Positions 1-6,493 of a DNA stretch of 7,382 nucleotides are shown here, in pieces; position 1 is the stretch's first letter, and each line of letters opens with the position of its first letter. Source of the stretch: CAZWHE01 sp964633825 (GTDB taxonomy: Bacteria; Planctomycetota; B15-G4; CAYZWU01); assembly GCA_964633825.1 (NCBI GenBank), contig CAZWHE010000181.1:1-7382 (forward strand). Reading direction: 5' to 3'. The notes under the pieces are model-generated. The model was not told where the DNA came from, did no database searches, and saw only the letters and a program-made list of their open reading frames with translations. The position numbers and the translations under genes are program-made.

Positions 1-24
1 CACGTGCTGCTCGAAGCGGGGCAT
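1..24 (-). CDS. Possible 5' end of a leftward gene (only 8 codons visible)
   Basis: Reading leftward from an ATG at 24, the frame gives MPRFEQHV and stays open to the window edge. A TATACT hexamer (plus positions 37-42) lies just upstream on the same strand and could be its -10 box. The N-terminus resembles small thioredoxin-like [2Fe-2S] ferredoxins, which often begin M-P-x-F-x-x-H-V/I. Eight residues cannot establish that, and no Shine-Dalgarno is visible. Treat this as a hint that a gene starts here; the next few hundred bases to the left would decide it. Confidence 0.25.
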
Positions 25-36
25 TTTACACGCCAC

Positions 37-42
37 AGTATA
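37..42 (-). promoter_or_regulatory. Candidate -10 box for the leftward gene at the left edge
   Basis: On the minus strand the hexamer reads TATACT (5 of 6 against TATAAT) and sits 12 bases before the possible ATG at 24. A weak -35 (TCCACA, 61-66) is 18 bases further upstream. The surrounding 24-46 also forms an imperfect inverted repeat, TTTTACA / TATAAAA. The evidence is positional only. Confidence 0.25.
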
Positions 43-112
43 AAATGGGAGAGAATGAAATGTGGAGAAATAGTTTCTCATTCCTTAAAAGCGAGCTCGC
101 TCTCCTTGGTGG

Positions 113-142
113 TGGAAATCGCTTCCGCACCTGGCCTATCAT
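113..142 (+). promoter_or_regulatory. Candidate promoter immediately before the phosphoesterase
   Basis: TATCAT at 137-142 matches a -10 box at 5 of 6 positions; TGGAAA at 113-118 is a weak -35 with 18-bp spacing. Transcription would begin around 149, exactly at the second in-frame ATG, which implies a leaderless mRNA. This fits the absence of a Shine-Dalgarno, but it is inferred only from spacing. Confidence 0.3.
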
Positions 143-913
143 ATGCTCATGAAGGTTTTCGCCATATCGGACCCGCACCTCTCGCTGGCCACGCCGGGAA
201 AGAAGATGGACGTTTTCGGTCCCGAGTGGGCCGGGCATCCCCATGTCATGGCCGAACGGTGGCGCGGCCTCGTGCACGAAGACGATATCGTGCTCGTAGC
301 CGGCGACATCTCGTGGGCCATGCGCCTCGACGGCGCGCTTCCCGATCTCGAGTTTCTGGCCTCCCTGCCCGGCCGGAAGGTGCTGATCCGCGGAAACCAC
401 GACTACTGGTGGGCTTCCCGCTCCAAGGTCCGGGCGGCGCTTCCCGACGGGATGTACGCCGTCCAGAACGACGCCGTCCTCATCGACGGAGTTGCCGTGG
501 CCGGGGCCAGGCTCTGGGACGATCCCGAGATCGAATACGGAGAACTGAGGCTGCGCCGTCCCGGCTTCGAATCGGGCATCGAAACGGCGCCGCCCAAGCC
601 GCACAAGGAGAACGAAAAAATCTTTCTCAGAGAGCTGAACCGCCTCGAGCTCTCTCTCGGCGCCCTCGCCTCGGACGCCGGGCTCAAGATCGTCATGGTC
701 CACTATCCGCCGCTCGGCCCCGATCTCGGCTCCAGCCGGGCGGCCCGGATCATCGAAGCCGCGGGCGTGAGCCACTGCGTCTTCGGCCATCTCCACGCGC
801 TCCTTCCGGCGGAAGAGAATCCCCTTTTCGGTTTTCAAAACGGCGTGGCCTACAGGCTGACGTCGTGCGATTATGTGGATTTCACCCCCGTTGAAATATC
901 GCCCGGTCCGTGA
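143..913 (+). CDS. Calcineurin-like metallophosphoesterase
   Basis: Predicted cytoplasmic dinuclear-metal phosphoesterase of 256 aa; the physiological substrate is not known. All signature blocks of the superfamily are present in order: D10-P-H12, G54-D55, G84-N-H-D87 followed by YWW, H187 in MVHYPP, and G215-H-L-H218. Together these supply the usual metal ligands and the catalytic His. Length and the GDISWA / RGNHDYWW wording match the bacterial COG1768-type predicted phosphohydrolases, a near full-length single-domain protein without signal peptide. The frame is open from about 89, but the only start codons are ATG 143 and ATG 149; the latter would give MKVFAISD, the more family-like N-terminus. 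No Shine-Dalgarno precedes either. It converges on the Mut7-C gene with 23 bp between stops and no clear terminator. The family is certain; the substrate is open. Confidence 0.93.
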   Translation: MLMKVFAISDPHLSLATPGKKMDVFGPEWAGHPHVMAERWRGLVHEDDIVLVAGDISWAMRLDGALPDLEFLASLPGRKVLIRGNHDYWWASRSKVRAALPDGMYAVQNDAVLIDGVAVAGARLWDDPEIEYGELRLRRPGFESGIETAPPKPHKENEKIFLRELNRLELSLGALASDAGLKIVMVHYPPLGPDLGSSRAARIIEAAGVSHCVFGHLHALLPAEENPLFGFQNGVAYRLTSCDYVDFTPVEISPGP

Positions 914-936
914 CGGGAATTGATGGCGCTTCGCGG

Positions 937-1398
937 CTAAAAGCGGTCGAGCTTCCGCGAGATTTTTTTCCAGTGGGTGCCTTCCCAGAAGAGCTGGCCG
1001 CAGCGGCCGCACCGGTAGAATTGGTCGAGCCACTTGAAGGTGCGCGGCGGCGCTTCGTCCTTGACCGATTCCTTTGTAACGGCGCGGAGCTCTCCGCCGC
1101 ATTTCATGCAGCGCGGGTCCTTCCTTCGCAGGCCGAACTCCCTGAAGACGAGGGCCAGCTGCTCTTCCACGCCGAGGTCGTGGGGAATGAATAGGGACGG
1201 AATTTTGCCCGAGGCGACGAGGGAGCGCTTCATGATTCCCGAGTCCTGGGTGAGGAGGACGCGCTTTTCATCGAGCGCGGTTTGAACCAGCCTGCCGTCC
1301 TCGACGCCGTAGACCCACCAGGCATCGTATCCCGAGGCTCTCAGCCAGCGGGCGAGCCCCTTCAGCATGGCGTCGCAGGCGAATGCGGTCTCCTTCAT
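937..1398 (-). CDS. Mut7-C (DUF82) PIN-like RNase with zinc ribbon
   Basis: Protein of 153 aa, a usual length for stand-alone Mut7-C proteins (COG1656). The N-terminal half has the PIN-like core: the family opening CDAMLKGLARWLR (with D9), then LLTQDSG with the acidic residue expected at the active site. The C-terminal part has a zinc ribbon from two Cys pairs, CMKCGG and CGRCGQ, ending in the family's FWEGTHW block. The family is predicted to be ribonucleases, named after the C-terminal part of animal Mut-7; the bacterial substrate is not established. The protein is probably cytoplasmic, with no signal peptide. The ATG at 1398 directly precedes the conserved block, so the start is convincing, although the AGGAGG upstream is about 20 bases away, too far to serve it. 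The gene is convergent with the phosphoesterase and divergent from the Nif3-family gene. Confidence 0.92.
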   Translation of the reverse strand: MKETAFACDAMLKGLARWLRASGYDAWWVYGVEDGRLVQTALDEKRVLLTQDSGIMKRSLVASGKIPSLFIPHDLGVEEQLALVFREFGLRRKDPRCMKCGGELRAVTKESVKDEAPPRTFKWLDQFYRCGRCGQLFWEGTHWKKISRKLDRF

Positions 1399-1405
1399 AC
1401 CCGGT

Positions 1406-1434
1406 ATTTTACCTTTCCCTCCTGCTGCTGTTGA
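1406..1434 (-). promoter_or_regulatory. Candidate promoter of the Mut7-C gene
   Basis: On the minus strand TCAACA (1434-1429) and TAAAAT (1411-1406) are separated by 17 bp, matching -35 and -10 consensus at 4 of 6 and 5 of 6. The expected transcription start, about 1399, coincides with the ATG at 1398, so the message could be leaderless. Confidence 0.35.
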
Positions 1435-1436
1435 CC

Positions 1437-1465
1437 TTGAAACGGTTTTGGCTTTCAGGCATATT
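1437..1465 (+). promoter_or_regulatory. Candidate promoter of the Nif3-family gene
   Basis: TTGAAA (1437-1442; 5 of 6) and CATATT (1460-1465; 4 of 6) are separated by 17 bp. The implied start near 1472 would leave a leader of about 50 nt before the GTG at 1524. Two small palindromes, ATTCGAAT (1463-1470) and TCCGTTACGGA (1470-1480), overlap the -10 and start region and could bind a regulator, though both are short. The 125-bp divergent region thus seems to serve both flanking genes. Confidence 0.35.
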
Positions 1466-1523
1466 CGAATCCGTTACGGACCGGTGTCTGATCATACAGT
1501 TGCATTGTGGGGGTCGTTGAGCA

Positions 1524-2291
1524 GTGAAAAACATGGTCAGCCGCGACCGCATCGTCGGCGCTCTCGACAAGTACCTCGATGTCGCACGGTTCAAAGATGC
1601 CGCGCCGATCGGCCTGCAGGTGGAGGGCGCGCCCCGGGTCGGGAGGATCACGCTCGGCGTGAGCGCTGCCATGGCCCTTTTCGAAAAGGCCGTCGAAGAG
1701 GGCTCGCAGATGGTGATCGTCCACCACGGCATGTTCTGGAATAAAGAGACTCGCGTGCTCAAGGGTCCTCTCAAGGAGAGAACGCGCTTCCTCCTCGATA
1801 ACGACCTCACGCTCCTCGCCTATCACCTTCCCCTGGACGCCCACCCCGTTGTGGGCAACAACGCCGGGATCATCAAGCGCCTCGGCGCAATGCGCCGGGA
1901 GCCCTTCGGTCTTTACGAAGGAGTCGCCGTCGGTTTCACGGCCGAGTTCAAGAGGGCGGTCCCCCTCGCCGCGGTGGTGAAGAAGCTCTCGACGCTCGCG
2001 CCCGCCGCCCCCCTCGTCTTCGACGGCGGCCCGGCCAAGGTGAAGCGCTTCGGCGTGGTCAGCGGCGGAGGGGGGATGCTCTTCCCCCAGGCGGTGGAGG
2101 AGGGGCTCGACCTCTACGTGACGGGCGAGCCGAGCGAACCGGCCCAGGCCCTGTCGAGAGAAGCCGGCATCAGCTTCGTCGCCCTGGGGCACCACAACAG
2201 CGAAAAGCTCGGCGTCGCCGCTTTGGCGAAGTGGCTGGAGAAAAAGTTCGGCATCCCGGCCCGGTTCGCGGACATTCCCAACCCGGCCTGA
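1524..2291 (+). CDS. Nif3-like dinuclear metal center protein (DUF34)
   Basis: A 255-aa cytoplasmic protein of the Nif3/DUF34 family, the short form without the internal PII-like insertion. Members form toroidal hexamers with a two-metal site. They are often labelled 'GTP cyclohydrolase 1 type 2', but the true role is unsettled. Visible markers are IGLQVEG (29-35), the V-H67-H68-G metal motif, the L-D105-A-H-P-V-V-G-N-N block, and a C-terminal H223-H224-N-S-E227 supplying the remaining His and Glu ligands. In family members such as E. coli YbgI the equivalent ligands are HH, D, H and E, so the metal site looks intact. I take the GTG at 1524 because a GGGGG stretch (1509-1513) is 10 bases upstream; an ATG at 1533 is the alternative and costs three residues. 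The gene is transcribed alone or into the following secreted-protein operon, 59 bp downstream. Confidence 0.95.
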   Translation: MKNMVSRDRIVGALDKYLDVARFKDAAPIGLQVEGAPRVGRITLGVSAAMALFEKAVEEGSQMVIVHHGMFWNKETRVLKGPLKERTRFLLDNDLTLLAYHLPLDAHPVVGNNAGIIKRLGAMRREPFGLYEGVAVGFTAEFKRAVPLAAVVKKLSTLAPAAPLVFDGGPAKVKRFGVVSGGGGMLFPQAVEEGLDLYVTGEPSEPAQALSREAGISFVALGHHNSEKLGVAALAKWLEKKFGIPARFADIPNPA

Positions 2292-2304
2292 ACGGACCGC
2301 CTTG

Positions 2305-2346
2305 TTTGAAAGAACGGATTTGAAGGAGCGGATTTGAAGGAGCGGA
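2305..2346 (+). repeat. Three tandem 14-bp units containing Shine-Dalgarno sequences
   Basis: The unit TTTGAAGGAGCGGA occurs exactly at 2319-2332 and 2333-2346, with a degenerate copy, TTTGAAAGAACGGA, at 2305-2318. Units two and three each contain AAGGAG. The last GGAG (2339-2342) is 8 bases before the ATG at 2351, so it is the functional ribosome binding site. The extra copy places a second identical site exactly 14 nt upstream. Confidence 0.9.
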
Positions 2347-2350
2347 ACCC

Positions 2351-3817
2351 ATGAGAACCTCTTGCGCCGTCATACTTTTTTTGTCCGGCCTGTTTTTTTT
2401 ACATCCGGCGGGGGCGGCGATACAGGATGACGACCCGCTGTCGCCCGAAGCGGCCCGCGTCGAGGCGTGGTGGCTCGTCTCCGTTTTCCGTTTCAGCGAG
2501 GCGAGAAAGATCCTCTCCTCGCTGGAAGGGGCCGACAAGGGCGAGCTCGATCTGATCGATGCTCTCGAAGAATCGGCCATGACCCTCATGGATATCCTGG
2601 TCGAGCGGGGGAAGGGGATCACGCTCAAGCTCAAGTCGGGGGAGGTGGTAAAGGGGAAGCCCGTCGACTTCACGATCGACAACGAGATCCATCTTCACAA
2701 CAAGAAAGTCGTTCCCCTCTCCAATGTGAGCTGGTTTTCGATCGCATCGCTCGGGCGGAGCGCGGCGGGCCGGAAAGGCCCCGAGAGCAACGCCCTGACC
2801 GTGGCCGCCTACCTTCTCGCCGGCGAGGGTTCGAAAACCAAGGGTTTTCTCAGGAAGATGGGCGGTCCCCACGAGGAAGCGGTCCGGAAATTCAGCGAAG
2901 CCTGGCCCGAGATGGAAAAAGAGTTCACGGCCCGCGCCCTGGCCGGCATGATTCTCGAGGGAGACACAGGTTCTTACAGAAAAGCCGCCAACGAGCTCCG
3001 GGCCGGATTCAGAAAAACCGAGGTCTATGCGAGGCTGAAAGAGAGACTCCGCGAGGCACTCCTTCCCCTGCTCCGCGAGTCGGGCGAGATCGACGCCGGC
3101 CTCCACCCGATCAAGGACGAGGACCTCGGCGGCGGACGGCGCAAGCTCGTTTACGGCTTTGTTTCGCCCGAGGAGTCTCGCGACTGGCAGCTCCTCTCCT
3201 TCGAGGAGGCGACGGATGATATTTTCTCCGGCATAAGGGAAATGGTGGTGAATATCTGCAATCAGGAGGCCGAGGAAAAGGGCGTCGAAGTCATGGACGT
3301 GGAAGCAAAGCCCCGAATCGAAGACGACACACTGACCTTGCCTCCCGGGTCGGCGGTCCGCCACCGCCTCCACTTCACGGGCGACATCCGGGTCTATGCC
3401 AAGATCGATCGCCCCCACAGTGGAATCGCACTGCCTTATGCCATTGTCCACGGCGGCAAGAAACACTATCTCTTCGCTTTCTACTGGAGAATCCTCGCCC
3501 GGCTGCCGGGCGGAAAGATCATCGAGCCCGAGATCGAGAGGGGGGATCAGTACACGGTCAAGGGCAGGACGGTCAAGCTCATCATCGATGTGAGGAAGAG
3601 CCGGGACGGGAACGAGGCCTCTCTCGTTTATGAAGCGGACGACGTGGGCAAGGTCAACGCCGACGGCGTGGAAGAGGGTTATCTCGTGATCGGCGTTGCC
3701 GGCGCGTTTCCCACGACGATCAGCAGCATCACCATCGAAGGCAGGATCAAGCCCGAAACTCTCGAAAAACTGACCGAGGCCAGGCTGCAGGACGAGGTTG
3801 AGAATATCATCCCCTGA
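2351..3817 (+). CDS. Secreted protein of unknown function, Sm-like segment and C-terminal beta-sandwich
   Basis: Protein of 488 aa that I do not recognise as a named family. Residues 1-23 form a clear Sec signal peptide (hydrophobic VILFLSGLFFLHPAGAA, cleavage likely after GAA), so it is exported. A helical stretch follows (about 30-85), then a short beta-rich segment (about 88-125; GITLKLKSGEVVKG ... VVPLSNVSWFSI) that reads like an Sm-like or SH3-like barrel. A helical region spans about 140-235. From about 246 to 475, blocks such as VYGFVSPEESRDWQ, AVRHRLHFTGDIRVYAKID and ISSITIEGRIKPETLEKL resemble concanavalin-like jelly-roll domains of secreted proteins in Planctomycetes and relatives; this is a pattern judgement, not an alignment. 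No catalytic motif or transmembrane helix is evident after the signal. The start is fixed by an ideal AAGGAG 8 nt upstream. It probably shares a transcript with the peptidase 23-38 bp downstream. Confidence 0.85.
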   Translation: MRTSCAVILFLSGLFFLHPAGAAIQDDDPLSPEAARVEAWWLVSVFRFSEARKILSSLEGADKGELDLIDALEESAMTLMDILVERGKGITLKLKSGEVVKGKPVDFTIDNEIHLHNKKVVPLSNVSWFSIASLGRSAAGRKGPESNALTVAAYLLAGEGSKTKGFLRKMGGPHEEAVRKFSEAWPEMEKEFTARALAGMILEGDTGSYRKAANELRAGFRKTEVYARLKERLREALLPLLRESGEIDAGLHPIKDEDLGGGRRKLVYGFVSPEESRDWQLLSFEEATDDIFSGIREMVVNICNQEAEEKGVEVMDVEAKPRIEDDTLTLPPGSAVRHRLHFTGDIRVYAKIDRPHSGIALPYAIVHGGKKHYLFAFYWRILARLPGGKIIEPEIERGDQYTVKGRTVKLIIDVRKSRDGNEASLVYEADDVGKVNADGVEEGYLVIGVAGAFPTTISSITIEGRIKPETLEKLTEARLQDEVENIIP

Positions 3818-3821
3818 CGCA

Positions 3822-3837
3822 GCCGGCCGGGGCCGGC
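3822..3837. repeat. GC-rich inverted repeat between the two secreted-protein genes
   Basis: Arms GCCGGCC (3822-3828) and GGCCGGC (3831-3837) are perfect complements around two central Gs. The repeat fills most of the gap between the two genes. It has no T-run, so it is not an intrinsic terminator. In mRNA it could form a stable hairpin that affects stability or relative expression of the second gene. Confidence 0.55.
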
Positions 3838-3855
3838 CGAATGGCAGGGATCATC

Positions 3856-5196
3856 ATGCTCGCCATAATGAAAAGCGGAAGTTTCATTTGTACTCTTGCC
3901 GCCGCAATCTTGCTTCCGCCCCTGTCGTCGCCGGCGCCGGACCCATCGGACAGGATGGTCAAATACAGGATCGAAGGGAAGGTCAGCCTCTACACCGACA
4001 TCGAGAGGACGGAGGCCGAGAAGGTGATGGACGCCGTCCTCTTTTTCGAGGCCCACATCGACCGGTTTTTCGAGTCCTACGGCGTTTCGCGCAGGAAGAA
4101 GAATCCCATCCGCATCAGGCTCTATGCCCGTTCCGACGATTACAGGGAGCGCCGTCGCAGGGTGGACGTCAAGGATTACGCCTCCGCCTTCTTTTCGCCG
4201 AGCGACAACTGCATCGTTGCCGCATACAACGGCGGTGAGAAGGGGGCTTTCAAAACATTGATGCACGAGTGCGCCCACGTGATCCAGAGGCGCTACATCC
4301 CCAACCTCGTGCCCTGGATCGACGAAGGGCTGGCCTGCTATTTCGGCGCCACCGAGTTCGACCCCCATCGCAACGTGATTTCCAGCGGCAACAGCCCCCG
4401 TCTTTCCCGCGTGAGGAAAATGGCCGGCAAAAACGCCCTGATCGACTGGAAAAAGCTCCTCGAGATCCAGCGGTTCCGGCTCGACGAGGATTTCCGGCTC
4501 GGCAAGCTGCGCGTGGGCGATTTCTACGCCCAGTCGTGGGGCCTTGTTTATTTCTATCTTCACACGGAAAACCGGGAGGCGAGGGACCTCTTCACCAAGT
4601 TCATCAAGGGAATGGGCACGGGCCGGGAACGGTCCAAGCTGATTCTGAAAGACATTAAAAACCGCCAAAGCGAGTTCGAGTCCTTCGTCAAGCGGAGGGA
4701 TCTCAACGAGATCTACACTCTCTACGAAAGAGCGCGCCGGCTCGGGGATGAAAAAAAGCACGACGAGGCCCTGGAAAACCTCCGCGCCATTCTCGCCCAG
4801 GATCCGGATCACGTCGCGGCCCTGCGCCTGTCGGCCGAGACGGCCAGGGATGCCGAGAGTTTTGAAGTCTCCCTCGATTTCTGGAAGAAGCTGGCCGCCC
4901 TCGATCGGAAGAACATCGTCTACAAATGGAAGATCTGCCGCTGCCTGACCCGGATCGGGATCATGGCCAACGACGAGAAGATTCTCGAGGCCGCCATCGA
5001 GGCGGGGCATGCGGCCCTGAAAATCAAGAAGCGGGATCCCGACGCCCTCGCATCTCTCGCCATGTCCTTCCACGCCGCCGGCCGTATCGAGGACGCTCTC
5101 AAATACATCCGAAAGGCCGTGCAGCACAAGTGCGACTCGCTCGAGCTCTACAAGCGCCTCGAGAAGAAGTACAGCCTCGATCTCCGTTCGAAGTGA
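3856..5196 (+). CDS. Secreted MA-clan (gluzincin-like) zinc metallopeptidase with TPR-like C-terminus
   Basis: Predicted exported zinc peptidase, 446 aa from this start. A signal peptide (hydrophobic FICTLAAAILLPPL, then SSPAP) leads to a peptidase domain. Its H137-E-C-A-H141 motif is HExxH, and the E157 of IDEGLACYF lies 15 residues after it, the usual arrangement of gluzincin ligands in MA-like or DUF1570-type proteins. The zinc site and catalytic Glu look intact. Residues about 286-435 are helical repeats of TPR character (HDEALENLRAILAQDPDH, AGRIEDALKYIRKAVQH), presumably for protein contacts. The substrate is unknown. I chose ATG 3856 because AGGGA ends 5 nt before it; ATG 3841 (adds MAGII) and ATG 3868 (MKSGSF, a more typical signal start) are possible. 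It follows the 488-aa secreted gene closely, on the same strand, and is probably co-expressed. No lipobox is positioned for lipidation. The gene reads as complete. Confidence 0.88.
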   Translation: MLAIMKSGSFICTLAAAILLPPLSSPAPDPSDRMVKYRIEGKVSLYTDIERTEAEKVMDAVLFFEAHIDRFFESYGVSRRKKNPIRIRLYARSDDYRERRRRVDVKDYASAFFSPSDNCIVAAYNGGEKGAFKTLMHECAHVIQRRYIPNLVPWIDEGLACYFGATEFDPHRNVISSGNSPRLSRVRKMAGKNALIDWKKLLEIQRFRLDEDFRLGKLRVGDFYAQSWGLVYFYLHTENREARDLFTKFIKGMGTGRERSKLILKDIKNRQSEFESFVKRRDLNEIYTLYERARRLGDEKKHDEALENLRAILAQDPDHVAALRLSAETARDAESFEVSLDFWKKLAALDRKNIVYKWKICRCLTRIGIMANDEKILEAAIEAGHAALKIKKRDPDALASLAMSFHAAGRIEDALKYIRKAVQHKCDSLELYKRLEKKYSLDLRSK

Positions 5197-5200
5197 GACC

Positions 5201-5213
5201 GCCGGCGGCCGGC
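5201..5213. repeat. Short GC-rich hairpin just after the peptidase stop
   Basis: GCCGG (5201-5205) pairs with CCGGC (5209-5213) around a CGG loop, four bases after the peptidase stop codon. No T-tract follows, so termination would need another mechanism. It uses the same GCCGG vocabulary as the repeat at 3822-3837. Confidence 0.4.
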
Positions 5214-5216
5214 TGA
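5206..5216 (+). repeat. Left copy of 11-bp direct repeat flanking the ATPase module
   Basis: CGGCCGGCTGA here is identical to 6606-6616, exactly 1400 bp away. The two copies bracket the reversed, more AT-rich DUF4143 gene, as a target duplication or recombination scar would. The sequence is GC-rich and resembles other intergenic GCCGG repeats in the window, so chance or a shared small repeat family is possible. Confidence 0.5.
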
Positions 5217-5280
5217 CAAGCAGAGGCACACTCATAAGTAAAGAAAATGGCAAGAATTGCGATTCGGTTGAGTTTTTGTA

Positions 5281-6465
5281 CTATGACAAGCAGGAACCCA
5301 ACTCATCCCTCTCACGGCTCAAGGATAATATTTTGACCGGATCGAGCGTTCGCACTCCCTCGATCTCTTGAGGCTCGAGGCTCAACAAGCAGGGCTCGAA
5401 GTCCGGATGGCGACGGTGGAATTCCATGACGCCTTTCAGTTGATCGATCGAGACCTTCTTTGTCTTGACTTCGATCGCCCAGTGCTGGTTGTCGGGCCCG
5501 ATTACGACAAAGTCCACTTCGTGATCGCGGTGCTTCCAGTAGTACGTTTCCCACCCGGCCTCGATGAACCGCGCCCCGACGGCGTTCTCGAAATAGCGGC
5601 CGAATCGTTCCGTTGGGAGCTTCTGATAAATGGGTCGTTCGAATGCGCGAATCAATCCGTTGTCGTGTGTGATGAGCTTGGGAATGCTTTTTTTCGAACG
5701 GAGCGTTGACGAGGTATACTTCTGAACCGCCGTCACCAGAAAAGCTTCCGCAAGAAGTTGAAGATAATGACTCAGTGTGGGCAGGCTTCCCTTGCTCTGC
5801 AGGCTTCCCTGGATCTTTTGAAGACTCACGACCTGTGCCGGTAATGACACCGCCGTCCCGAACACCTGCCGCAGCAAGGCGGGATTATCCACAGGATGAA
5901 GCTGGAGAAGATCGCGGCCCAGGGCCGGCTCGACAATGGCATCCCTCACGTAGTTGCCCCAACGCGGCAGATCGTCGAGAAAAGGAACCGCGCCGGGATA
6001 ACAGCCGTACTCGATGAATTGTTCTTGGGATAGACCGAATGTCTCCATCGCTTCTTTACGGTTCCAGTGGTCGGCTCGAATGATCTCGAAGCGGCCGGCA
6101 AGCGACTCTTTTAATCCCTTCTCGACAATGAGAGACGAGGATCCGGTGACAACGACTTTCATGTCCGACGACTCGTCCCAGAGCTTCTTCAGCATCTCGC
6201 TCCAGCCGGGAATTTTCTGGATTTCGTCCACAGCGAGCAGCCTCGATGGATCTTTTTCCGCCTCCTTCCACCACTCGGCCAGAACCTCGAAGCTCATCGG
6301 AACCGGATAGTCCGCGGTGTGATAAATCCCTCTCCCGTCCAATGCCGCCTTCAAAGCCGTTGTTTTGCCGACCTGCCTTGGGCCGACCATGACCTGAATC
6401 AAGGGCGTTGGTTCAGCGATTCGGGAGGAAAGGAGCGCTGCCAAGTATCGGTTTTTTTGTTTCAT
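5281..6465 (-). CDS. AAA-type ATPase with C-terminal DUF4143
   Basis: Full-length 394-aa member of the COG1373 ATPase/DUF4143 family, widespread in mobile or patchily distributed genes; its cellular role is unknown. The N-terminal P-loop domain has Walker A G28-P-R-Q-V-G-K34-T35, Walker B LLAVD80-E81 followed by IQKIPGW, a sensor-like VVVTGSSS (104-111) and the family's E-S-L-A-G-R125 motif. The C-terminal DUF4143 part (about 200-394) carries HEVD318FVV and AIE332VK334, the D...ExK spacing of a PD-(D/E)xK nuclease-like fold, as seen in this family; activity is unproven. ATG 6465 matches the usual N-terminus, though no Shine-Dalgarno is evident. It points opposite to the peptidase (84 bp between stops) and is set apart by more A/T-ending codons and the 11-bp flanking repeats, which suggests acquisition. 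No partner toxin or antitoxin is adjacent. Confidence 0.94.
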   Translation of the reverse strand: MKQKNRYLAALLSSRIAEPTPLIQVMVGPRQVGKTTALKAALDGRGIYHTADYPVPMSFEVLAEWWKEAEKDPSRLLAVDEIQKIPGWSEMLKKLWDESSDMKVVVTGSSSLIVEKGLKESLAGRFEIIRADHWNRKEAMETFGLSQEQFIEYGCYPGAVPFLDDLPRWGNYVRDAIVEPALGRDLLQLHPVDNPALLRQVFGTAVSLPAQVVSLQKIQGSLQSKGSLPTLSHYLQLLAEAFLVTAVQKYTSSTLRSKKSIPKLITHDNGLIRAFERPIYQKLPTERFGRYFENAVGARFIEAGWETYYWKHRDHEVDFVVIGPDNQHWAIEVKTKKVSIDQLKGVMEFHRRHPDFEPCLLSLEPQEIEGVRTLDPVKILSLSRERDELGSCLS

Positions 6466-6493
6466 GGCAGGATGTTATGAAAAACACGACAAA

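Noticed and set aside
91..100. Perfect 10-bp palindrome GCGAGCTCGC upstream of the phosphoesterase
   Set aside because: It has no loop and no second copy, and in GC-rich DNA a single short palindrome like this is weak evidence of an operator.
4..894. 296-aa plus-strand frame overlapping the phosphoesterase
   Set aside because: Most of it is an Arg/Pro-rich out-of-frame reading of the phosphoesterase; all conserved motifs are in the frame starting at 143.
914..960. Possible bidirectional terminator between the convergent phosphoesterase and Mut7-C genes
   Set aside because: Only a 5-bp stem (CGCTT/AAGCG) is found, without a suitable T-tract. The nearby T-run belongs to a coding region.
26..1102. 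358-aa open frame on the minus strand
   Set aside because: It runs antisense through the phosphoesterase and overlaps the Mut7-C gene. Its composition is Arg/Gly/His/Glu-rich and it has no family motif.
1455..2195. 246-aa minus-strand frame under the Nif3-family gene
   Set aside because: It is antisense to an unmistakable Nif3-family frame and has no domain of its own.
2399..3466. 355-aa minus-strand frame under the secreted protein
   Set aside because: It is an antisense shadow. The plus frame has a signal peptide and a strong ribosome binding site.
3679..5253. 524-aa open frame on the minus strand
   Set aside because: It lies antisense to the peptidase, whose frame carries HExxH, a signal peptide and TPR-like repeats. 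Long antisense frames are common in GC-rich coding DNA, and this one has no recognisable domain.
5281..6465. DUF4143 ATPase as part of a toxin-antitoxin or defence cluster
   Set aside because: No small partner gene or other defence gene is adjacent on either side; it stands alone between the peptidase and the kinase.
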